A stretch of DNA of 5,418 nucleotides, from positions 1 to 5,418 of the forward strand of contig DAOVRI010000123.1 of NCBI GenBank assembly GCA_030628245.1, in the 5' to 3' direction. The position numbers and the translations under genes are program-made. This DNA comes from Dehalococcoidales bacterium. GTDB taxonomy: Bacteria > Chloroflexota > Dehalococcoidia > Dehalococcoidales > RBG-16-60-22. Below the pieces are notes generated by a model. It worked only from the letters and a program-made list of their open reading frames with translations. It did no database searches and was not told the origin of the DNA. Below are positions 1 to 5,418 of the stretch, in pieces (the first letter of the stretch is position 1; each line of letters opens with the position of its first letter).

Positions 1-29
1 CATGATAAAGTTGAATATTAACAAAATTA

Positions 30-320
30 TGTAAAGGCTGTGAACGGGAGTAGTAAGCCTCAGAGCGGGGCCCAGAGAGTCGGGTAAGGTGTGAGCCGAC
101 GCCAGCGCAGAGGCCGAATGGACCCAGGAGCCGCAAACCGAAAATCGCAAGATTAGTAGGCCTTGCCGCCAGGGAAGCGTTAACGAATCCCGGGGTATCG
201 TCCCGCAAGTAAAGGGGCCGTACCCGACAGAGATGACCAAACTTCTATTATTTCGGTCAAGAAGGGTGGCACCGCGGTATCAGCCTCCCGCCCCTTCAAA
301 GGGTGGGGGGCTTTTTATTT
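30..320 (+). promoter_or_regulatory. T-box riboswitch (leader RNA), tRNA-Trp specific
   Basis: This is an untranslated leader that senses uncharged tRNA and controls transcription of the downstream tryptophan synthase gene. Stem I is visible: the basal helix GGCT (36-39) pairs with AGCC (129-132), and GGG (46-48) with CCC (123-125). The specifier loop has AGTA (49-52) facing GAA-TGG-A (116-122), and the helix above it pairs GCCTC (57-61) with GAGGC (110-114). A distal AG-bulge/GGTGTGAG region lies at 74-95. The specifier triplet TGG (119-121) reads Trp. The conserved T-box core AGGGTGGCACCGCG lies at 263-276. The antiterminator forms from GAAGGG (261-266) with CCCTTC (292-297) and GCGG (274-277) with CCGC (288-291), leaving the seven-base bulge TGGCACC. 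The bulge TGGC would pair with a tRNA 3' end GCCA, which matches the G73 discriminator usual for bacterial tRNA-Trp. A stem III candidate pairs 234-238 with 255-259. The family assignment is very secure; tryptophan specificity rests on two independent signals. Confidence 0.95.
282..320 (+). terminator. Intrinsic terminator of the T-box leader
   Basis: A 12-bp GC-rich stem runs from 282-293 to 301-312 with a seven-base loop (294-300), followed by a T-rich tract (312-320, TTTTTATTT). The 5' arm overlaps the 3' strand of the antiterminator (288-297), so the two structures exclude each other, as a transcriptional T-box switch requires. The default state without uncharged tRNA-Trp would be termination before the downstream genes. 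Confidence 0.93.
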
Positions 321-330
321 GGGAGAAAAG

Positions 331-441
331 ATGTACTATCCGACGCTGCAAGAAGATACAACGCTTGCCTCGCTCAGGTCTTTCGTTTCAAGCCTGCGCC
401 AGGCACTTGATTCATTTGAAGTAAATAAGGAGGTGAGTTAA
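331..441 (+). CDS. Small ORF (36 aa) with a TrpE-like N-terminus; possible trpE remnant
   Basis: An ATG at 331 opens a 36-codon frame ending in TAA at 439-441, only about 11 bases after the T-box terminator. GGGAG (321-325) sits five bases upstream and is a plausible ribosome binding site. The peptide starts MYYPTLQED, which resembles the usual beginning of anthranilate synthase component I (TrpE) in several lineages. The rest (rich in Ser, Leu and Val, ending VNKEVS) does not continue as TrpE that I recognise, and neither other forward frame restores it. It has no Trp codon, so it is not a classical trp leader peptide. It may be the stub of a trpE that once followed this leader, a leader copied together with the first codons of trpE, a genuine small protein, or chance. 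The TrpE resemblance is from memory and covers only about eight residues. Confidence 0.4.
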   Translation: MYYPTLQEDTTLASLRSFVSSLRQALDSFEVNKEVS

Positions 442-509
442 TATATAATTTATCATATCATGGCCAAAGAGCCTCGTCCTGAAAATTAAACATCAAATTC
501 AATAAAAAA

Positions 510-514
510 GGAGG
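510..514 (+). promoter_or_regulatory. Ribosome binding site of trpB2
   Basis: GGAGG sits four bases before the ATG at 519, inside an A-rich stretch (501-518). It is a strong site and supports 519 as the start codon. The gene has its own initiation signal and does not depend on coupling to the small ORF upstream, which ends 77 bases earlier. Confidence 0.85.
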
Positions 515-518
515 AAAA

Positions 519-1895
519 ATGAAAAGGACAAAGTTCATCCTTGACGAAAAGGACATGCCGACCCAATGGTACAACATCCAGGCAGACCTGCCGGAGCCGC
601 TGCCACCAGTCCTGCATCCAGGCACCGGCAAGCCGGTAACCCCTGATGACCTGGCACCTCTCTTCCCCATGGACCTAATCATGCAGGAGGTCAGCACCGA
701 GCGCTACATTGACATTCCAGAGGAGGTACAGGAAATATACCACACCTGGAGACCCACCATCCTGCATCGGGCGTACCGCCTGGAGAAGGCGCTGGATACA
801 CCGGCCAAGATTTTCTACAAATACGAAGGAACCAGCCAGGCGGGGAGCCACAAGCCCAACACCGCCGTCGCCCAGGCCTACTACAACAAAAAAGAGGGCA
901 TCAAGCGTATGACTACCGAGACCGGCGCCGGGCAGTGGGGCAGCGCCCTGTCTATGGGCTGCATGTTCTTCGGCATCGAGTTAAAAGTCTACATGGTCAG
1001 GATTAGCTACGACCAGAAGCCCTACCGCCGCATCATGATGGAGACCTGGGGAGCCAAGTGCGTGCCCAGCCCCAGCCCGGATACCAAGGCGGGACGGGAC
1101 ATGCTGGCCAAAGACCCCGACTGCCCCGGCAGCCTCGGGCTGGCTATCAGCGAAGCTGTTGAAGACTGCGTGTCCCGGGATGATACCCACTATTCACTGG
1201 GCAGCGTCTTAAACCATGTCCTGCTGCACCAGACCATAAACGGTCTGGAGACAAGGAAACTGATGATGGAGCAGGCAGATGCCTACCCCGACATTATCGT
1301 CGGCTGCATCGGCGGCGGCTCCAACTACGCCGGGTTGTTCCTGCCCTTCGTCAAGGACAAGATTGAAGGCAGGAAGCCAGACCTGCGCATCATCAATGTT
1401 GAGCCAGCCAGTTGTCCCACCCTGACCAAGGGACCCTACGCCTATGACTTCGGAGATGTGGCCGGCCTCACCCCCCTGCTCAAGATGTACACCCTGGGCC
1501 ACGAGTTCATCCCACCACCGGTTCACGCCGGAGGCTTGCGCTACCACGGGATGGCCCCCATCATCTGCCACCTGCACAAGCTGGGGCTGGTTGAAGCCCG
1601 GGCGGAGCACCAGTTGGGCACCTTTGAAGCCGGGATACAGTTTGCCCGCACCGAGGGTATCATCAGCGCCCCAGAGACCAACCATGCCATCAGGGTAACC
1701 ATTGACGAAGCCCTGAAGTGCAAGGAGTCCGGCGAGGCCAAGACCATCCTGCTGGCCCACAGCGGACACGGGCATGTTGATATGGCTGCCTACGAAGACT
1801 ATCTATCGGGCAAGCTCACTGACTACGCCTACCCCGAAGACAAGGTGAAAGAGGCGCTGGAACACCTGCCGGAAGTACCCGCAGAATACAAGTAA
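519..1895 (+). CDS. trpB2: Tryptophan synthase beta chain, TrpB2 type (458 aa)
   Basis: A cytosolic PLP enzyme that joins indole and L-serine to give L-tryptophan. The TrpB2 N-terminal extension covers about residues 1-75 (WYNI, LHPGTGKPV, PLFPMDLI, QEVS); it is absent from classical TrpB1. The PLP fold follows: WRPT at 77-80, the Schiff-base lysine K112 in GSHKPN, and the catalytic glutamate E134 in TETGAGQWG, equivalent to the ETGAGQHG glutamate of TrpB1. The phosphate-binding loop is GCIGGGSNYAG (262-272). S415 in HSGHGHVD is probably the ligand of the pyridine nitrogen. All key residues are present and the length is normal for TrpB2. No trpA or other trp gene lies beside it, so it probably works alone, salvaging indole or supplementing a TrpAB complex; this is a common inference for TrpB2 and not shown here. 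The Trp T-box upstream ties expression to tRNA-Trp charging, and a terminator follows the stop, so the unit appears monocistronic apart from the small ORF. Confidence 0.95.
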   Translation: MKRTKFILDEKDMPTQWYNIQADLPEPLPPVLHPGTGKPVTPDDLAPLFPMDLIMQEVSTERYIDIPEEVQEIYHTWRPTILHRAYRLEKALDTPAKIFYKYEGTSQAGSHKPNTAVAQAYYNKKEGIKRMTTETGAGQWGSALSMGCMFFGIELKVYMVRISYDQKPYRRIMMETWGAKCVPSPSPDTKAGRDMLAKDPDCPGSLGLAISEAVEDCVSRDDTHYSLGSVLNHVLLHQTINGLETRKLMMEQADAYPDIIVGCIGGGSNYAGLFLPFVKDKIEGRKPDLRIINVEPASCPTLTKGPYAYDFGDVAGLTPLLKMYTLGHEFIPPPVHAGGLRYHGMAPIICHLHKLGLVEARAEHQLGTFEAGIQFARTEGIISAPETNHAIRVTIDEALKCKESGEAKTILLAHSGHGHVDMAAYEDYLSGKLTDYAYPEDKVKEALEHLPEVPAEYK

Positions 1896-1917
1896 ACGTT
1901 ATCAAGTAAGACTTATG

Positions 1918-1956
1918 GCCCCTTCTTCTTTTTTAGGGAGAGGGGGCTTCTTCTTT
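1918..1956 (+). terminator. Intrinsic terminator after trpB2
   Basis: The arm GCCCCTTCTTC (1918-1928) pairs with GGGAGAGGGGGC (1936-1947) with some G-T pairs, over a T-rich loop, and is followed by TTCTTCTTT (1948-1956). It begins 23 bases after the trpB2 stop codon. Read from the other strand the stem is not followed by a T-run, so it should stop only plus-strand transcription and not the DUF169 gene that ends at 2028. Confidence 0.75.
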
Positions 1957-2027
1957 ACTTCATGTTAAAAATACTTAATTTAAAGGGTGGACCAAATCAT
2001 CGGGGCAGGTTAAATCACCCGAGACGA

Positions 2028-2789
2028 TTAAGGATTCTGACTCTCTGAAGCTGTTTCTCTCGTTATTTGTGCATCCCACTCGATAAACTCCTCCCTGCTG
2101 CCTATCTCATACCCCGGAGGAACCCATTTCATTTCCTTCAGGTTCTGCGTTATGGTGGGTATCCATTGATACGGGATAGATATCAGCATCAATCCGTCCG
2201 GAAATACCCGCCTCCCCTTCATACCGTAAGACAGGCCGGTCGTAGTGTAATTCACCTTGCCGCTGAGATAGGGATAAACGAAAAGCGAGGAACACACGCC
2301 TACTACCGTCGCCCGGCTCTCGTACATCTCACCGGTGGAATAGGTCATTGCCCTCAGCAGGATTTCCGCCTGGCTGGGAGTCGCTATAATCACAAGAAGG
2401 TCCGGCTCGAACTTTAATTTGTCTATCGGCGAGAAAGCGACATAGTTGACCGAACCCGTCTCTAAACTGGGGATAAATGTACGGAGCCGACTATTAGCAC
2501 GCCCTTCCTGAAAGAGCTGAAGTCTTACTCCCAGCAGTCCGCCGTCGGAGCGATGCGGCGAATCGCCCATCATGCCGAGAAATATCTTTCCGATACAATT
2601 TTCTTCCTCTCTGGTGAAATAGAAAGGCGTCCCTCTCTGCTGCGCCTCTTTGACCATTTCGCAGAGGCCCAGTTGTTTATCCAGCTTCTCGATTCCTTCC
2701 GGCTTGTGGAAAAAGTAATTGATACCTACAGGCGGTCTCTCAAATTTGAATTGATTGTAAACGGACAGGTCCGTTTGAAGCGGCCTCAT
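2028..2789 (-). CDS. DUF169 family protein (253 aa), function unknown
   Basis: I recognise this as a DUF169 (COG2043-type) protein; no biochemical role is established that I can state. Features typical of the family are the N-terminal RPPVGINYFF (18-27), a conserved cysteine C43 in LGLCEMVKEAQQRG, and a second cysteine C65 in ENCIGKIFLGM. A central hydrophobic strand, LLVIIATPSQAEILLRAM (131-148), follows, then a third cysteine C166 in VVGVCSS and the glycine-rich stretch TTGLSYGMKGRR (183-194). The three spaced cysteines could bind a metal, cofactor or thiol partner, but that is inference. No signal peptide or membrane segment is evident, so it is probably cytosolic. The start at 2789 is supported by AGGAGG (2795-2800) five bases upstream. 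It is a single gene, transcribed divergently from the HtrA-like gene and convergently with trpB2. Confidence 0.85.
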   Translation of the reverse strand: MRPLQTDLSVYNQFKFERPPVGINYFFHKPEGIEKLDKQLGLCEMVKEAQQRGTPFYFTREEENCIGKIFLGMMGDSPHRSDGGLLGVRLQLFQEGRANSRLRTFIPSLETGSVNYVAFSPIDKLKFEPDLLVIIATPSQAEILLRAMTYSTGEMYESRATVVGVCSSLFVYPYLSGKVNYTTTGLSYGMKGRRVFPDGLMLISIPYQWIPTITQNLKEMKWVPPGYEIGSREEFIEWDAQITRETASESQNP

Positions 2790-2794
2790 GTTAA

Positions 2795-2800
2795 CCTCCT
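2795..2800 (-). promoter_or_regulatory. Ribosome binding site of the DUF169 gene
   Basis: On the minus strand AGGAGG lies five bases before the ATG at 2789-2787. It is a near-perfect Shine-Dalgarno sequence and decides the start codon. Confidence 0.85.
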
Positions 2801-2840
2801 ATTAAACCGGGGCGGTACATTCGACTATTTTTACTACCAT

Positions 2841-2868
2841 ACTATATGAAAAAAGACCTCGTGAGCAA
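2841..2868 (-). promoter_or_regulatory. Candidate sigma-70-type promoter of the DUF169 gene
   Basis: On the minus strand TTGCTC (2868-2863) is followed, after 16 bases, by TATAGT (2846-2841), five of six matches to the -10 consensus. The -35 element is weak (only TTG matches). A start near 2834 would give a leader of about 45 bases containing the ribosome binding site. The placement is sensible but the motif alone is modest evidence. Confidence 0.4.
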
Positions 2869-2907
2869 CCGCCGGTGAAAAACATTGCAGTACACCAAGA
2901 TGATACC

Positions 2908-2923
2908 GGGTGGGATGGGCGGG
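2908..2923 (+). other. G-quadruplex motif in the divergent intergenic region
   Basis: Four runs of three guanines are separated by loops of one, two and one base (GGG-T-GGG-AT-GGG-C-GGG). This is the tight-loop pattern known to favour stable parallel quadruplexes. It is on the plus strand, 21 bases upstream of the candidate -35 element of the protease gene and about 40 bases upstream of the candidate -35 of the DUF169 gene, in an otherwise AT-rich gap. The motif is read directly; folding and any regulatory effect are inference. Confidence 0.6.
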
Positions 2924-2944
2924 AAAAGATAACTTCATAATATC

Positions 2945-2970
2945 TTAACAATTCTGCCTTATGCTATAAT
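2945..2970 (+). promoter_or_regulatory. Candidate extended -10 promoter of the HtrA-like gene
   Basis: A perfect TATAAT (2965-2970) is preceded by TGC (2962-2964), forming an extended -10 element. TTAACA (2945-2950) matches five of six -35 bases but the spacing is only 14, so the extended -10 may carry the promoter. Transcription would begin about 2976-2978, at or just before the ATG at 2979, predicting a leaderless or near-leaderless mRNA. Confidence 0.6.
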
Positions 2971-2978
2971 AGGTAAGT

Positions 2979-4115
2979 ATGAAGAGATTGAATCTAATAG
3001 TCCTGTTTGTTGCACTGTTCCTTATCCTGTCGCTGGTGCTGACACCGGGATTGGGCTGCATCACCATTACCACGCCGGAGATAACGACTCCTCCACCTGC
3101 CGAAACGCCGGCACCAGCGCCCGAACCGATTAACCCCGCATGGACACCACCGATAACGACAGACAACCAGACGTCAGAACTGCCCAGTATCGCCGACGTG
3201 GTGGCCTTAGTGAAGCCTTCGGTGGTAGCCATCACCACGGAAGTAGTGTCCTATGACTTTTTCAATCGGCCCTACACACAGGAAGGGGCCGGTTCCGGCT
3301 GGATTATCGACGAGGACGGCATCGTTGTAACCAATAACCATGTCGTTAAAGGCGCTAGGACAATTACCGTCACTACCGATAGCGGCGATGCCTATACCGC
3401 CGATATCAGCTCGGTGTCCACCGACCCGCTTAACGATATAGCCATACTTAAAATAGATGCCCACGGCCTCCCGGCACTTGATAGAGGTGACACCTCCAGG
3501 CTGAGGGTCGGCGACTGGGTAATAGCCATCGGTAATGCGCTGGGACAGGGAATCCGTGCCACCGAGGGAATTATAAGTCGCAAAGGGGTTAACCTACCGG
3601 TGTCCCAGGGGCAAACGCTTTACGACCTCATCGAGACCAGCGCCGCCATTAACCCCGGCAACAGCGGCGGCCCCCTGGTAAATCTGGCCGGTGAGGTAAT
3701 CGGTATCACCAGCGCCAAGGTCGCCCAGATAGGCGTCGAGGGCATGGGTTACGCCATAGGCATCGACACCGCCGTGCCCATCATCCAGGAACTGGTCAAC
3801 AAGGGATACGTCACCAGGCCGTGGCTGGGGGTGGGGCTTTATACGGTCAACCAGATAGCCGTCAGGCAGTTACGGCTATCCATCGATTGGGGAGTCCTTC
3901 TGGTCCAGGTGGTCGAAGGCGCCCCGGCGGGCCAGGCCGGACTGAAGGAAGGCGACGTTATCGTCGGCATAGGCGGCGAGCCAGTAACCAATGTCCAGGA
4001 ATTCACGCGGTTCCTGCATGCATCGGAAATCGGGCAACCGCTGGAAATAAAGTACTGGCGCGGCGATAAGGAGTATACTACCACCGTAATACCCACCGAG
4101 AGCCCGCACCCCTGA
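2979..4115 (+). CDS. HtrA/DegP-like trypsin-like serine protease with PDZ domain (378 aa)
   Basis: An envelope quality-control protease of the S1C (HtrA) family, which degrades misfolded exported proteins. The N-terminus has a charged start (MKR) and a long hydrophobic segment (about 5-22), followed by GLGC with C27. This could be a lipoprotein signal, but the -3 position is Gly and not the preferred Leu, so an uncleaved membrane anchor is also possible. A Pro/Thr-rich linker covers about 31-60. The protease domain (about 68-275) carries the full triad: H121 in TNNHVV, D153 in NDIAILK and S229 in GNSGGPL. One PDZ domain follows (about 282-372, with GVLLVQVVEGAPAGQAGLKEGDVI), likely for substrate recognition. 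Length and order match single-PDZ, membrane-tethered HtrA proteins. The start at 2979 gives the complete export signal; only a weak AGGT (2971-2974) precedes it. It stands alone, divergent from the DUF169 gene and convergent with ileS. Confidence 0.93.
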   Translation: MKRLNLIVLFVALFLILSLVLTPGLGCITITTPEITTPPPAETPAPAPEPINPAWTPPITTDNQTSELPSIADVVALVKPSVVAITTEVVSYDFFNRPYTQEGAGSGWIIDEDGIVVTNNHVVKGARTITVTTDSGDAYTADISSVSTDPLNDIAILKIDAHGLPALDRGDTSRLRVGDWVIAIGNALGQGIRATEGIISRKGVNLPVSQGQTLYDLIETSAAINPGNSGGPLVNLAGEVIGITSAKVAQIGVEGMGYAIGIDTAVPIIQELVNKGYVTRPWLGVGLYTVNQIAVRQLRLSIDWGVLLVQVVEGAPAGQAGLKEGDVIVGIGGEPVTNVQEFTRFLHASEIGQPLEIKYWRGDKEYTTTVIPTESPHP

Positions 4116-4116
4116 A

Positions 4117-5418
4117 CTAAGCCGCCTTTTTCACTCCCAGTCGCAGGCTGTAACCGATTATCTTGTAGGTATCCTGAAAATCAGCGTCTTCAGGCACGCC
4201 TTCCTCAAGCTCATTGGACAGCGTCTCCTGCATGATGTAATCGGCGAAGGCGGAGATAGACTGCACGAAGTTGGCATCTCCCTCGTAATAGGTAATGATG
4301 TGGTCGGCGATTTCATACCCGGCGGAACGACGCATCATCTGAACGCGGTGCACAATCTCGCGCGCGATGCCCTCGGCTTCCAGTTCCACGGATATATAGG
4401 TAGAGATAGCCGCGTTATTGGTAGTCTCGCTGACGACGGCATAGCCCACCCCTTCCAGTCCGGCCACCTTTTCTATAGAATCGTACCTCAGCTCCTTGAC
4501 GTTAAGCTCTTCCAGCACCAGAGGTGTAGCTCTATCCAGAGCCCGCTTTTCCCAGTCGGAAGTGACACCGACACAGAAGGTCTCCAGCGGCTGTCTCACC
4601 TTGATGCCGGCCCGGCTCCTTGCCGCCCGACCCAGGCTGCATACTTTCATGGCCAGGCGGTTATCATCGGCAAGCTGCTTATCTATTTTGCTTTCGTCAG
4701 GCACCGGGAAATCGGCCAGGTGCACGCTTTCCGGGGCATCCGGGAAGGCAGAGCATACTAAATTCCGGTAAAGCTCTTCGGCGAGGAAGGGAGTAAAGGG
4801 AGCCATCAGCCTGGTCAGCGTTACCAGACACTCGTAAAGGGTGTTGTAGGCGGACAGCTTATCGGCGTCGTTCTCGCTCTTCCAGAAGCGCCGCCGACTC
4901 CGCCGGACGTACCAGTTGGACAATCCGTCGACGAAGCTTTCGAGCTTTCTACCGGCATCAGTGGGGCTATAGCCGTCCAGCGCCGAATCGACATCCTTGA
5001 TAAGCTGATTAAGCTCGGAGAGTATCCACCTGTCAAGCTCGGCCTCAGGCGGCGGGGCTGTCTCGGCATTCGGGTGATAGTTATCGATATTGGCGTACAT
5101 GACAAAGAAGGAATAGACGTTCCAGAGCGTCGAAAGGAAGCGGCGGGATACCTCGTCCACCTGCTTCTCATCGAACTGGCGCGGGTTGCCCGGCGCCGAG
5201 GCAGTATAGAGATACCAGCGCAGGGCATCGGCACCGTATTTCTTAACGACTTCGAACGGCCAGACGACATTGCCCTTGCGCTTGCTCATCTTCTCGCCCT
5301 TGGCGTCCAGGATATGCCCCAGGCAGATGACATTCTTAAAGCAGGGCTTGTCGAACAACAGGATGGATATGGCGTGCAGACTGTAGAACCAGCCGCGGGT
5401 CTGGTCGACGGCCTCACA
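4117..5418 (-). CDS. ileS: Isoleucyl-tRNA synthetase, C-terminal part (partial, runs off the window)
   Basis: A cytosolic enzyme that charges tRNA-Ile with isoleucine. The frame is open to the window edge, so 433 C-terminal residues are seen and the N-terminal part, with the HIGH motif and most of the editing domain, lies outside. The apparent start at 5358 is a TTG (Leu) codon inside the protein, not a start. Counting from the edge, DQTRGWFYSL is at 5-14, the KMSKR signature that closes the active site is at 43-47 (5278-5292), DALRWYLY is at 64-71, and the alpha-helical anticodon-binding domain begins near RWILSEL (130). This variant (KMSKRKGN), the EAVDQTRGWFYSL context and the absence of a C-terminal CxxC zinc cluster suggest the eukaryote-like type 2 IleS, not the E. 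coli type. The stop is TAG at 4119-4117, one base from the protease stop. Confidence 0.93.
   Translation of the reverse strand, partial: CEAVDQTRGWFYSLHAISILLFDKPCFKNVICLGHILDAKGEKMSKRKGNVVWPFEVVKKYGADALRWYLYTASAPGNPRQFDEKQVDEVSRRFLSTLWNVYSFFVMYANIDNYHPNAETAPPPEAELDRWILSELNQLIKDVDSALDGYSPTDAGRKLESFVDGLSNWYVRRSRRRFWKSENDADKLSAYNTLYECLVTLTRLMAPFTPFLAEELYRNLVCSAFPDAPESVHLADFPVPDESKIDKQLADDNRLAMKVCSLGRAARSRAGIKVRQPLETFCVGVTSDWEKRALDRATPLVLEELNVKELRYDSIEKVAGLEGVGYAVVSETTNNAAISTYISVELEAEGIAREIVHRVQMMRRSAGYEIADHIITYYEGDANFVQSISAFADYIMQETLSNELEEGVPEDADFQDTYKIIGYSLRLGVKKAA

Noticed and set aside
4..33. Possible promoter for the T-box transcript (TTGAAT at 11-16, TATTAA at 16-21, TATGTA at 28-33)
   Set aside because: No pair has acceptable spacing; if TATTAA is the -10, its -35 would lie outside the window. 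A promoter must be near, but it cannot be placed.
233..424. A 63-codon plus-strand frame starting inside the T-box
   Set aside because: It runs through the T-box core, antiterminator and terminator; its composition is dictated by RNA structure and it has no ribosome binding site.
444..449. TATAAT before trpB2, suggesting a second promoter independent of the T-box
   Set aside because: No -35-like hexamer at 16-18 bases upstream (the nearest, TTGAAG at 416-421, is 22 bases away), and the stretch is generally AT-rich.
1209..1775. A 188-codon minus-strand frame inside trpB2
   Set aside because: It is the antisense shadow of a high-GC conserved gene, resembles no family and lacks initiation signals.
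1994..2027. Imperfect hairpin that might terminate the DUF169 transcript
   Set aside because: Only about five consecutive pairs around a long loop, with no T-run following on the minus strand.
2945..3238. A 97-codon minus-strand frame across the protease promoter and signal region
   Set aside because: Its Gly/Val-rich content mirrors the Pro/Thr-rich linker on the other strand, and it would run through the intergenic promoter region.
4300..4771. Plus-strand frames of 91-153 codons opposite ileS
   Set aside because: They are complementary to conserved IleS coding sequence, with no ribosome binding site and no family resemblance.

Overview
The window looks like ordinary chromosome from a bacterium that regulates genes with T-box riboswitches. 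The gene set (TrpB2-type synthase, DUF169 protein, anchored HtrA-like protease, eukaryote-like IleS) and the moderate-to-high GC with AT-rich intergenic gaps fit Chloroflexota, perhaps Dehalococcoidia. That placement is inference from protein style; no marker gene in the window fixes it.

Layout. Positions 1-320 hold a complete T-box leader. It has a Stem I with a UGG (Trp) specifier, an antiterminator whose bulge reads UGGC, and a strong intrinsic terminator. Next come a short unlisted reading frame (331-441), whose first residues resemble the start of TrpE, and an orphan Shine-Dalgarno sequence (427-436). The TrpB2-type tryptophan synthase beta chain follows (519-1895), closed by an intrinsic terminator (about 1918-1956). 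On the minus strand lies a DUF169 family protein (2028-2789). Its start is separated from the divergent HtrA-like protease (2979-4115, plus strand) by a 189-bp region holding two candidate promoters, a perfect four-tract G-quadruplex motif and a small inverted repeat. The protease gene ends one base away from the stop codon of a convergent, partial isoleucyl-tRNA synthetase gene (4117 to the window edge, minus strand).

How the parts work together. The T-box and trpB2 form a coherent regulatory unit: uncharged tRNA-Trp should allow read-through into a gene that makes tryptophan from indole. The remaining genes are single housekeeping or uncharacterised units with no evident functional link to it or to each other. 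I see no mobile element, CRISPR array, tRNA or rRNA gene. The most interesting points are the Trp-specific T-box on a stand-alone trpB2 with a TrpE-like mini-ORF in between, and the G-quadruplex plus near-leaderless promoter in front of the protease gene.
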